NCBI RefSeq assembly: GCF_003576645.1 | Contig: NC_044916.1 | Span: 2,181,942-2,245,941, forward strand | Direction: 5' to 3' | DNA from: Ipomoea triloba | Lineage: Eukaryota > Streptophyta > Magnoliopsida > Solanales > Convolvulaceae | Length of the DNA: 64,000 bases | Position numbers and translations under genes: made by a program | The notes under the pieces: model-generated | What the model was told of the DNA's origin: nothing | Databases searched by the model: none | What the model saw: the letters and a program-made list of their open reading frames with translations, nothing else | Shown here: one piece after another, positions 1 to 10,490 of the stretch | Layout: each line of letters starts with the position of its first letter | How positions within the stretch are numbered: position 1 is the first letter of the stretch

Positions 1-632
1 ATTCTTGTCAAACCCCTTAACAAGCACAGTTGTACTTTCACCTCCACCCCTGCCTCCTCTGGAAGGAGGTTAACAAATCTCCTACAGTAAACAAATTACC
101 AAAAAATTTTAAAAATAATAACAATTATAATTATGTTTAACTCACAATCCATAAATCTTATTTTAGGGGAAGATGACTTAACCCACTATTCAGAGTATAA
201 GCTTCTCTCTCTTTAGCAAGGTAAAGCTTCACTTCTTGGCCCAACAACGTAACTGTTGACCATTAAGTTCAAGAGCTTGCAATAGAGTTGTACACACAAC
301 TAATTACCTTCTTTGGAGTCTTTGAAGGCGCATCCTCTTCTTCATCACTAGACTCCTCTGATGAGGAATCATCAGAGCTGCTCTCCTTCCCAGTAGAAGA
401 CTGCCACAACAAAAGAGAGGATAGGCAAGCTCAGAAGGTGTGCACATGAAATGCATGCAAATGTAATAACAATTGTATGAAGATTCAATAATTACAAAAG
501 ATCTCAATCATTTAATACCTTCTTAACAGCCTCAGCTTTAGATGGCTAATCATCAGAACTTTCATCTTCAGAACTGGTCTCATCTTTAGAGTCATTAGCA
601 CTTTGTTTGACAGTAGTTCCAGTAGTTGAGGC
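1..632 (-). pseudogene. Nucleolin-like gene fragment, broken, introns retained
   Basis: Four exon-like blocks on the minus strand resemble plant nucleolin, an rRNA-processing RNA-binding protein. 519-632 and 304-404 encode acidic Ser/Asp/Glu tracts such as SSSDDSSSEESSDEEED, flanked by recognisable GT and AG splice sites. 187-285 encodes the end of the first RNA-recognition motif (ELNGQQ, then LLGQEVKLYLAKEREAYT). 1-75 encodes the start of the next motif (TTVLVKGFDKN) after a Gly/Arg stretch. Two lesions are visible: an in-frame TAG in the first acidic exon (after DESSDD) and two extra bases between GQQL and LLGQEV that shift the frame. Introns are kept, so it is not a retrocopy; capture by the surrounding CACTA element is the simplest reading. 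The rest lies beyond position 1. Confidence 0.7.
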
Positions 633-1645
633 CTACTCACACATACATCAAACAATATGTTAGCATACATAGTGTAGAGCACAATCAATGAGGATAAAAA
701 CAATACCTATACACACTTTGGTTAGTTTAAAACTTATCTATGCTCTTCACGCAAGGACACAATATTCTTCCTTCAACACATCTATGCTCAATTGCAAAAT
801 CAATTAATTTATCTACCCATTCTATATATCTCAAAGTATTTCGCGGTAAATTAATCCAAGATTTATCCATGCATAATCACTTCAACAATAATGATACTAT
901 GATAGAACATTACCTCTCAATTCATGCAAGAACTCACAGTGCTCCCCTTTTAGACAACCCCTTGTGCAAAAAACTTGCAAAAACCCTGGAAACATTATAA
1001 ACACAAATATGATCTTAACTGTCAAACTGAAATTTGCTAGGAAGCAACCCATAGATCAAAGTAATGAAGAATATGGTTTAGGAATCAAAGTACTAGCATT
1101 AAGCAAGCAATATTAGACTTGTCTATCCAAAACTCTGATAGACAGACATGTTCAGTATGCTACATAATATGAACTTGAGACATCCACGTGTAACCTGATT
1201 GCCAACTTGGATAATTAAGTATGTTAATTGACTTGCAAATTCAACTTGAACCAATTATATATAATTACCAAAATTTATCATGCATTTTAAAATAGAAATT
1301 ATATAATAGTATCAGTAGGCTCCATATAACTGCAGAGCAATTTTCAGGTCTCAAGTAAAAAATTTAACATCGAATATATTGCAGTCATTTATATCTAAGA
1401 TGCAACAAAGAAAGCACATTTTTCTCCCTTCAAAAGCATCCTTGATTAGTTATAATTGAATGGTCCAAAAAAGTTAATCTTGTTGTCAAATAATCTACAC
1501 AATAAGAACAAAAATGCCAAATTGGCAATTGATATGTATCAATTACTTGAGTCACTAGAATCTAGATATTTCAAGAAAAATGATTTTGAAAAGAATAGAA
1601 GAGGAGGGTATGGGGATTAACAAGAGTAAGTTAAAGAACGCATAC

Positions 1646-1764
1646 TCATAAGTCAATTTCCCATCACGAACTAGGCCCAAAAGATAATCTATCATGGCAT
1701 GAAACTGTTCTACTTTATCTAAACGTAACCACTTTTGGAGCCAAAACCCTCTCAAAGAAAGATC
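1646..1764 (-). pseudogene. Single exon of mitochondrial trans-2-enoyl-CoA reductase (MECR-type)
   Basis: The exon has an intact acceptor (TGCAG before GATCTT) and donor (GTATGC after TTATGA). It encodes DLSLRGFWLQKWLRLDK followed by MIDYLLGLVRDGKLTYE, which I recognise as the C-terminal part of plant enoyl-[ACP] reductase of mitochondrial fatty-acid synthesis, just before the usual VPFEEF segment. Neither neighbouring exon was found within 1 kb on either side, so this is an orphan exon. An adjoining open stretch upstream (1860-1926, LCKEKNYNALCGAMRL) does not match that family as I know it. Orientation agrees with the nucleolin fragment. Confidence 0.65.
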
Positions 1765-2559
1765 CTGCAAGCATAATATTAAACATATTACAGAGATGAA
1801 TTTTTTTTCTTTTCCAATTTTGACCAAAGCTTTTATAATTAGGAACAAAAACTCTCTGGTCAGACAGTCAGTATCTAGTCTCATAGCCCCACATAGAGCA
1901 TTGTAATTCTTTTCCTTGCAAAGCATACCGCTAATAGATTAATGTATGCAGATTAAAAAACTTGATTTAGATATTTCAAAATTGATCAGCTTATAAAAAA
2001 TGTTGTGCTTCTTCACAGGAGACTTCAGCCAAAAGAACAATTGTCAATTGTATGTCTATATCTCTCTTAGCTTTGTCATAAACTCTCATCAAAATTAAGG
2101 TGCATAAAGTATGGGCAAAAGGTGAGTAGGGTTGAGTGATTCAATAAAAATAAGAATCCACCGATTCGTATGAATGGAAGATACATAGATCAAATCAAAT
2201 TCAATAAAAATAAGAATTCCAGAAGACTTACCGCGTCTACGTGAGGCCGTGAGTCATTGAGGGGAGTGAGGGTTGAGGTCGTGAGCGGTGAGTCCTAGGG
2301 CACCGGTAATGTGAGATTTGAGAAGATATAAGAGATGAGCGGTGAGAGAAGAGGCGAAATCGCAGAGAAGAGGCGAAATTGCAGGGAAGAGGCGGCCACC
2401 GGAAATGGAGCATCGTCGGAGAAGACGGAGAAAATGGATTCGTGGTTTGTGGAGGGTGTGGGTGTGGTCGGTGAAGAAAGCGAAGAACAATTACTGATTT
2501 ACTATTATTATTATTATTATTATTTACTGATTTATTAGTGTTTTAATTATTTAGTGGCG

Positions 2560-2723
2560 GTTATGATGAACCGCCACATGTAAATGTCGCTAACAATTAA
2601 TTATTTAAGTTTTTATATTAAATTAGCGGCGGTTTCTATAACCGCCTCAAAATAGTTATTTAGAGACGGTTATATATAATCGCCGCTAAGTATATGTCGC
2701 TAAAAAAACAGTTTGTTGTAGTG
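2560..2723 (-). repeat. CACTA terminus with subterminal repeats
   Basis: The end motif CACTACAACAAA reads inward from 2723. Behind it lie alternating inverted motifs such as TTAGCGGCGGTT and AACCGCC at about 2568-2576, 2625-2646, 2664-2695. Clustered short subterminal repeats in both orientations are the usual transposase-binding architecture of CACTA elements. The motif spacing is visible; the binding role is family knowledge. Confidence 0.7.
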
Positions 2724-2896
2724 TATGTATGGCCTACCTCACATGAGAACAGTAATCATGTAAGAACGTGTGGACTAATTTCATCCATCTATCTAAACAC
2801 ACTTTTTTTTCGTGAGTGTTGTACCGTATATATGTACCAAACCAAAATCTAATCTCATGTTTGATTCCTTTGCTTTGCTTTGCAGCATTGAGGATA

Positions 2897-3233
2897 ATGG
2901 AGGTGAGTTTTCAATTTATAATTTCTTGACATTTTCACTTACTTTCTTGAGATCTTCAATCCAAAATCTAATCTGCATGTACATGAATGAATGAAGGTTC
3001 GTTCAGCATACTGCAAAGAAGATTTTGAATGGGACAACTTGAAGAAAGTAGCATCTAAGGTGAAATTAAATAATGATGATCATACATATGTTCTTCTGAT
3101 CTTTCTCAATTATTAATTATCAATTAATTTTCTATCATAACTTATATATTTATTGCAGATGATGGATGAATCTAATACAAGACTTTTGAGGAACTACATC
3201 GAGGAAACTAGTTGCTTGGATCAAGTCAAATGA
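2897..3233 (+). CDS. Possible small three-exon gene or gene tail, 47 codons, unknown
   Basis: Candidate join 2897..2902, 2997..3059, 3159..3233. The exon 2886-2902 follows a TTTGCAG acceptor and ends at GTGAGT; the next runs from an AAG acceptor to AAG|GTGAAA; the last starts after ATTGCAG and ends in TGA. Phases close and give MEVRSAYCKEDFEWDNLKK, then VASKMMDESNTRLLRNYIEE and TSCLDQVK. The same frame is open upstream of the ATG (LRI), so this may be the last exons of a larger or deleted gene. The product is charged and probably helical, without signal peptide or membrane segment. I recognise no family. It lies just outside the CACTA end. Confidence 0.35.
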
Positions 3234-5260
3234 TTGCTCATTCTACTTCAATACTACTCAATTGTCTACTATATATACATATACAAGTTCTATATATGTA
3301 ATATAATCATTGTTATGATACCAAAATAGACATTATTTATGTATATATGAATGTACATACTGAAATAACTTCTCAAGAATTTCTTCTTTGCTTCAAGGTG
3401 TTAGGTAAACGTTAGTGTTTTTGGTTATTAGAATAGGACAAACACACTTAAAACCAGTATATATACCTAGTGTTGGGGGCAATCCCATCCAGTAAAATCA
3501 ATTAGTGGGACAATTAATTTGGTAATCATTTCCGAGATAACTATCTATTGACCTTATTGGTTTGACATGATCAGCTATAGACAACATATACTAGGCTGAT
3601 TTACCTAGAGCACAACACACATCAAATAGCGATTGCGGGCTTAACTTTCCCGTAAATCAAAGTATGTATACCAAGTATTTTAAATGCCTAGAAGTGAACA
3701 ACATCTACTAATTAAACTTGTGATTTAATTTAGATACAAGTTTAAACCAAAAAAATAACATAATTTAAATCATAGGTCTCGTACTATCAACGCATAATTA
3801 TTATTGTGTGGAGCATGATTCACACAATTGTGTGGACTATACTATCAAATAATGTACATTCAGTACACAAATAATACACTCTTAATATATTGGTTGTTGG
3901 CTAACCTATTTATGTCACTCTTCTATAAACTCTTGTTGATGTGGTGTAAGATCCATATTATTAAAGCCCAACTTGATCTCAAAGCCCATATTAATAGTGG
4001 TTTTGCTCAAGTACATGTTCATTCATCATACAATACATGTAGTACAGTTGGACTTCTTAATATTCCTTGGCCAGAACAAATAGCAGACAGCAAATCTAGA
4101 CGTCTAATTTGATTAAAAACTCTTTTGTAGAACATAAACCTTGTTTGTCAAATTAACAACTAATAACATATGATTACATTACATCAACAGTAACTATATA
4201 TGTATGGAATTGTGTTGGAATGTAGTGGATATGGTTGGGTGAATTGGAAGAAACTGATATCAGATGGAATTGTGAATTGAAAAAAGTTGTCAGTATTGAC
4301 TAATAATATTTACAAGAGATAAAATTACAATCCGAAAGGTAGAACATGATTCTTGTACTAAAAAGTCACGAGTTTGATTATTACACCCAAGTAATATTTA
4401 CTTAGAGAGTGTTTGGTATTTTCCCATCAATTAAATTTTCATGAATATATTTGATGCGAATAACTTTACTAAGAAAATTATTTAGCATCTTTGGTGTTAC
4501 TCTGGAAATATAACAATTAAATTACCTGAAAAATTAATTAATACGTTTGATTCATTTAAACTTTCTCATGAAAAATTTTAGAATCTCTAATCTCAAAATG
4601 GTCATGACGTATGTGAATCTCAAATGTGCTATGTTTGACAAGATCATTAATGATATTAAAGAAGGGTTAAGTTCTTCCAACGATTTCAGCTTCAAATTTG
4701 TGAAACAGTTTGCGAATCAAGTTTTCTGTAGCATTGCTAGAAAATTTGTTTATATGTCTAACTGTAAGGAATATTTGATCATTCAATTGATCGTTATTGT
4801 AGACGTCGTTTCAACTTATAATTTAATGAATTAGTCTTTTTGTTTAAAAAAAATCAATAATTGATTTTTCTTAAACAATCCATTAACTGTATAACCCTTA
4901 TTGAAGGATGTGTTTCTTCCCAACTAAAAGACAAAACTAATAAATGGACTACATATTTTTATTTTATATATTTTATGCTCAACGCATCCTTGACGTAAGC
5001 TTATATATAGCATCACATGAACCATAACCTTCTTTATTAGGTGACGAAACAAAATTGAACGAAGTGTTCCATCTAAACTAAAAATCTAATTACACGTACT
5101 AATAAATAGAGTACATATTTATGTTTTATATATTATATGTTCAACAAATCCAACAGACATAATTTAATTACTGAACAAATTAATATGGTTAATTGAACAC
5201 TCATAGATAAATTTATATAGAGAAATATGTATGCAGTATAAAATTATAATTAGACTTTTA
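3234..5260. other. AT-rich intergenic DNA, no gene seen
   Basis: No ORF here shows splice-supported or family-like sequence. At about 4403-4545 lies a segment starting AGAGTGTTTGGTATTTTCCC that is clearly related to the repeat beginning near 38695 (same order of ATTAAATTTTC, GAATAACTTTAC and AATTAAATTACCTGAAA motifs). It is a fragment of the same dispersed hAT-like MITE family. Confidence 0.5.
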
Positions 5261-5275
5261 AAAACATATACTTTA

Positions 5276-5438
5276 GCCAAGGATTTTGTGGTATAGTGGC
5301 GTCAAACCCTTTTCTTTATACGGGAGGTGGTGGGTTCGAGTCTCAGTGGTGTCAATACTAACTCTTGTGCTTCAATACTTTTGAGAAAATAGTTATGAAC
5401 AGATACTGCATTGTAATAGAGTTAGTAGTATTCAAAAA
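5276..5438 (+). mobile_element. tRNA-derived SINE, family A, copy 1
   Basis: The body starts GCCAAGGATTTTGTGGTATAG. It carries a box-B-like GGTTCGAGTCTC near 5332-5343 and ends in an A-run. It is flanked by a perfect 15-bp target duplication AAAACATATACTTTA at 5261-5275 and 5439-5453. Two more copies, both inverted, sit at 44552-44691 and 53705-53871. Length about 163 bp fits plant SINEs. No protein is encoded; movement would rely on LINE enzymes. Confidence 0.9.
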
Positions 5439-5626
5439 AAAACATATACTTTACATTGTACGAATCATATTAAACTGTGACTAGTAAGCATCATCATCAT
5501 GGGATCAAATCGCCCAAATTATGAAGTTCATGGTTTTGGTATATTTAAATGACAATAATCTTCTTTATTATTATTATTATTATTGAAAAAAAAAAAATTC
5601 TTTAACCAACCTGGTGTGCTAACATG

Positions 5627-5712
5627 GTAAACATTACTTTTATATAATAGTTGTGCTAAAAAGATCTTGGTAAACATTACTTTTATATAATAGTTGTGCT
5701 AAAAAGATCTTG
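5627..5712. repeat. Perfect 43-bp tandem duplication
   Basis: 5627-5669 and 5670-5712 are identical by eye (GTAAACATTACTTTTATATA... to ...AAGATCTTG). No sequence separates the copies. Confidence 0.9.
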
Positions 5713-7379
5713 TGTGACAAATTACTGACAAAATTTAAACTTGTCACTTTAAATACGAGAATTATGACTAAGTCAACCATTTTTTGGGGACCAAATTCTT
5801 TGTTCTTGAAAGGTGAAAGCATAAATGGGTACAGTGATGACCTGCACCAATCGGAAATTGAAATATAAAAATGACAGAATTTGTGCAGTCTGTGGAGTAC
5901 ATTATTGTGTTATAAAGCTTATATGATCTGAGTAGATAAGAGAGAGAAAAATATTTATTTTAGAAAGTTCACAAAAATAAAAAATAAAACTATAAAATAT
6001 ATTTCTTTGTAATTCATTGTAATGAATAATTCTAATTATGACTATGAAAGAGTTATTCTTGACTGGGGAAGCAACAATGTTGATTCGCTACCACCTCCAG
6101 AGGGTAGGTTTTGAGTCTTACCAAAGATAATTTAAAAAAAAAAAGGTTAGAATTTGATTGGAAAAAAATTTAAATTAATCTTCGAATTATACGTGAAAGT
6201 GCAAATAGAGCATTCAATTGCCAGTTATTGCTGATGTGTTGATCATCCTATTAAAAAGTTATTATTTTAAAATTTATTTCAATAATTTTAAATAAAATAT
6301 TTTTTTTGGACAATTCATGAACCTAGCTAATTACAAATTTTTGGTTAGATGGTTCAATTGCACTTTTTCGTGTCATTTAGTGGCTAATTTGTAATTTTTT
6401 TTAAAATTTAATATTATTGTAGACACTAGTGTACAAGTATTTAAAAATTTATGAATAAGTTAAAACTTGAGACACATCACACAATATATATTTTTCACTG
6501 ATTTCCAAGTAAGAACGATGAGAGGCCCTTAGGAACTGAGATCCAAACTTATATATACCTCTCATCATCAATAATGTGCTTGTAAACTAAAGCTTCAATT
6601 CATCATATCATCATCTCACTTTTCCAAGTGGCATGGGAATAATGGAGTTCATCATGTGCATATATCTCTTTCTTATCATCTCCCTACAAAGATTATTATT
6701 ACATCACACATAACATTTTTATGCTTATGAATAGGTCATGAAGTGACAAAGTTTGGTGGATATCTGACCCATATGTCCCTCACTTCAATTCTTTCATTTG
6801 TCTCTACTTCCTTAACCATATTATGGGTATATATATATATGCAATGGTAGGTCTCTCAATTCAATGATAAAAGTGAATTTTATTGTGAAAATTATTAAAT
6901 ACTAATAAATAGGTGTCTTAATTAATTGTAGCGAAAATATGGTTAATTTTTTGAATGGATAAAGTGTGCAATAAACTTTAATTTAGAATTGTGCAATAAT
7001 CAAAGATATAATTAATAGGTTAACAACTACGGAGTATATTTTTGATAATCTTACTTATTTGGCATGCTTGCTGAAAATGGCATGATATTGTCATATCCAT
7101 TTTTGTTGACATGATTGGCATTCACAAAATTAATAATAATAATAATAAAAATAGTTTGCATCGACAATTCACCTGGTTGCAGCCTTGCAAGAGTAAAACT
7201 TCTCACAAGAGACCAATGATTGAATCTCACATCGGCAGTGCGTGAGTAACCTCTCAAAATGAGGAAAAGCCCCTTGTGTGCAGTGGAAAAAAAACAAAGA
7301 AAAAAAAAAGAAGAAAAAAAATGAACACTCGGCTAGGTGGTTAGAAAGAGGCCTTACCTGTTGTCTAACTCTTCGAGAT

Positions 7380-7440
<61 letters not shown>

Positions 7441-7985
7441 TCCCTAATCTTTTAGAGTCCAGCCAATTAGTATAACCAAAATACTTCGCTTCGAAACTCG
7501 AGTATGGGTCTATCGCAAGATTGCTCAAATTAAATTAAGGTTAGACCTATTATGTTATTCAATCGACTTAAATATTAGATCGATTATTGGACATATATAT
7601 TCACCAATATAATCAACGTATATATTGCTATTATTAATTTGTAAAATAATTGACAAGTGTATTATTGAAACCCTAATTAGTTATTATGATATCTCTGTTA
7701 TAATTAAACTAGTGATTAACAGATCAATTAGATTATGAAGTTATCTGTTTACAGATTCCATTATCAGAATACACAGTACCTATATATGTGAAGCAGTTTG
7801 GGTGGCATGCAGTGATGAGGCAATAATTATTGAGTATCAACAACCCCATACACCAACTCCCATGCACAAGGGTCCACTTGCTTATTAACTATTCACACTT
7901 TGTTTTCTTTTATCTTATTTTTCCTTAGGAATGATGAAGTATTATTCCATCAAAATTTAGAATATATGCAATTGTACAATTATTT

Positions 7986-8055
<70 letters not shown>

Positions 8056-10180
8056 GACTCACATGAGAATTAATCTTTCTATGGAAATTTAGGATGAAGA
8101 CTAGCTATTGATCTTACAGATCTAACAATTAAAAAATAAGAAAAAAGAAATAAAAATATGGTGATATTTTTGTAATTATTACAAATTTCATCTGTTCATG
8201 TGAAAAGTTTGATAATGCATTAACAGATAAGTAATAGTGCACTCAAAACTTGTAAAGATATAATGCACTTAGGAGGAGTGCATTGGTATTATAACTGTAC
8301 TGATAAAGTTTGTAATAATTATAAAAATGTTGCTGTATTTTTTTTTCTTTTTTTTTTTTCTTATTTTCCAACCGTTAGATTATTAGATCACCAAGATAGA
8401 CGTATGTAATTTGTCCACACTTCTCACAAAAAGTCATATTCTTACTTGTAATTTGATATACATAATATATTGGACGATTCATATGAGAACATGCTCAAGT
8501 AAAAAATGAGGTCTGATCTGATTCATTCATTTTGATAAATCATTGGTTGAGAATTGTTGAAAAATAAAGAGAAAAATGACGTAGTTAATTTTATAATTAT
8601 TTACAAACTTTATAATTACAAAATTGACTTTTTACAGGAGAGGCTGTTTTCTAAATAATAAAAAAAAAAAAAAAAAACCTCAATTTTTAGTGTACTTGTT
8701 GATGTCTTGCTGATAATAACCTACAACCACTGTACTTCCCCACAATGCTATGGTACTTGTGGTGCAATTTATTTTTAGGGTACCTTGTAGGCACAATCTA
8801 CCGACATTGTAGAACTAGCTAGCTTCATTGTCATATTATTTTCTAATGAGACGCACACGGAATAAATATCGATCATGTGTAATAATCTGTAAATCATTTA
8901 AGAAAGTCAACCGCAATAGAAGAATTATATGTCACGAGTTTGATCGAAAAAATATTGACAATAATTACTCGTAACCTTTAGGTATGAGAAAATTAAAATA
9001 GTCATTTTTTTTTCTTTTGAATATATTATATATGAATTAACATATTTAATTTACATCAACTTGCTCACTATACATCTTGTGATCGAAAATTAACATGCAT
9101 AATCCATATAGAGATTGTGTTAATTACTTTTCACATCTTCAAAAAATACATTCCAAGAACCAAGAGAATCTAAGACAACTCAGAATAGAAGGGATTATAA
9201 TATAATATAATGTAATATAATATAATATAATATAATATAATATAATATTGTATTATATTATTTATTTAATATGTTTTAACTTCATCATCTTTCTAGCTAG
9301 TCAACCAAAAGCTGTAAGCTAGGCACTTATTATAGCTACTTGTGTTTATTTTCTATGCTAGCTGCTAACTGCTAATGCAAATTATTAGAAGAAATATGTG
9401 ATTATGATTAAGACATTTGCTTCTTCTTAATTAATTAATTATAATTGAATTTATTATTGGATTTTTAACAACTTTATATTATATTAATTCTTCTTCATTC
9501 ATATTTTTTATCTGTAGTTTCATGGAGTGATACTATACACACATTAAATATTACAATTTTTTGTTGAGGACTAATTGGTTGACTACGTTTATATATGTCA
9601 CTTTGATCAATTAATTAATTATATATAATTATATTTTGACTGTAATCGGTTCCATTTCTATCTATAGATGTTAGAAATATTTTTAATTTAAAATGTCTAT
9701 GATAATGTTAATTATCTTAAATTGATATGTGAGGTCAACATATGTAATCTTAAGCAAAAGATAATATTTTATATATGTGATTCTTAGTATGCAAATTAAA
9801 GTTCTAGTGTAGTTTAGAAGGTTGAAAAACTTTCGATAAATTGGTAAATACTAAGAGTGTTATAGATTCAAAGCCATCTTTTGCCACGAAGCAAGTTGGC
9901 TTTTATCGTGTTGGATCGATCAGGGAACACTTGTCGAAGATTCGAAGTTTCCGTTGACGAGGGGCATGTGTGGGACTCACTTATAGGTTAGTCAGGTCGG
10001 TCGTGTCACGTGTCGATTGTGAAGAGATTCGGATGGGTATCACTGTTGAAAATAACGTTTCGGGAACCACACTATGGGTTCCACTTCTCGATCTTGTAGG
10101 TCGAGAACCACACTATGGGGGTTGTAAATAGGTCGAAAATTGTCGTATGCACTTTGTATATCCCTATTAGTGTAAACTGT
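5713..10180. other. AT-rich intergenic DNA with microsatellites, no gene seen
   Basis: Contains a (TA)n run at about 7383-7437, a longer (AT)n run at about 7988-8050 and a TAATA pentanucleotide run at about 9198-9246. Short ORFs here are low-complexity or lack coding features. A G/C-richer stretch at about 9880-10160, with two copies of GAACCACACTATGGG, may be old retrotransposon LTR debris but was not resolved. Confidence 0.5.
6150..6460. repeat. Weak fold-back (MITE-like) segment
   Basis: The motif ACGTGAAAGTGCAA near 6191 recurs inverted as TTGCACTTTTTCGTGT near 6358, with TCAATTG near both. Arms are diverged and no target duplication was identified. It resembles the fold-back types at 32037-32150 and 36088-37250. 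Confidence 0.35.
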
Positions 10181-10183
10181 ACT

Positions 10184-10490
10184 TAGGGTGTGCTTGGTTG
10201 ATGGGTTTAGGCATAAGGTATGGGTATCAAAGTGATTGTTATTGTTTGGTTGATAGGTTTTCAGAATACTACTATGGGTGTGGAATACTCCATTAATTGG
10301 AAAACCCATACCCTAATGAAATAAGGGTTTCATTTCCCTTCCTCCTCCTTTCCCCAACTATTAATAATCATTCTCATTCGACCCTACTACCAAACATGCA
10401 AAATACTTTCACCAAAACCCATTACTCTTACCAAGTATTTGATACTCATATCGATTCCGATTCCCATGTGCGAACCAAACACATCCCTTA
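10184..10490. mobile_element. MITE with hAT-like termini
   Basis: Left end TTAGGGTGTGCTTGGTT and right end AACCAAACACATCCCTTA form imperfect terminal inverted repeats about 17 bp long, around 300 bp with no coding capacity. The GTGTGTTTGGTT core is common in plant hAT-type MITEs. A clean 8-bp target duplication was not seen. Confidence 0.65.

Larger units (their letters stand above)
1..2723. mobile_element. Right-hand part of a CACTA (En/Spm-type) transposon carrying gene fragments
   Basis: The minus strand reading down from 2723 begins CACTACAACAAACTG, the hallmark terminus of CACTA elements. It is followed by subterminal motifs built on GCGG/ACCGCC (2560-2715) and runs into two broken host-gene fragments on the same strand. 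No second CACTACAA end was found between 1 and 2700, so the element probably starts left of the window. No transposase is visible, which suggests a non-autonomous, gene-capturing member. The bases after 2723 (TAT) would be one copy of the 3-bp target duplication; the partner copy is not in view. The right end is strong; that everything from 1 to 2723 lies inside one element is inference. Confidence 0.6.

Noticed and set aside
5330..5345. tRNA gene suggested by GGTTCGAGTCTC
   Set aside because: Part of a SINE with an A-tail and target duplications; no full cloverleaf was found. The same holds for inverted copies at 44552 and 53705.
7383..8050. AT-rich region as a replication origin or attachment site
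   Set aside because: Simple (TA)n microsatellites, common in plant intergenic DNA; nothing else supports an origin.
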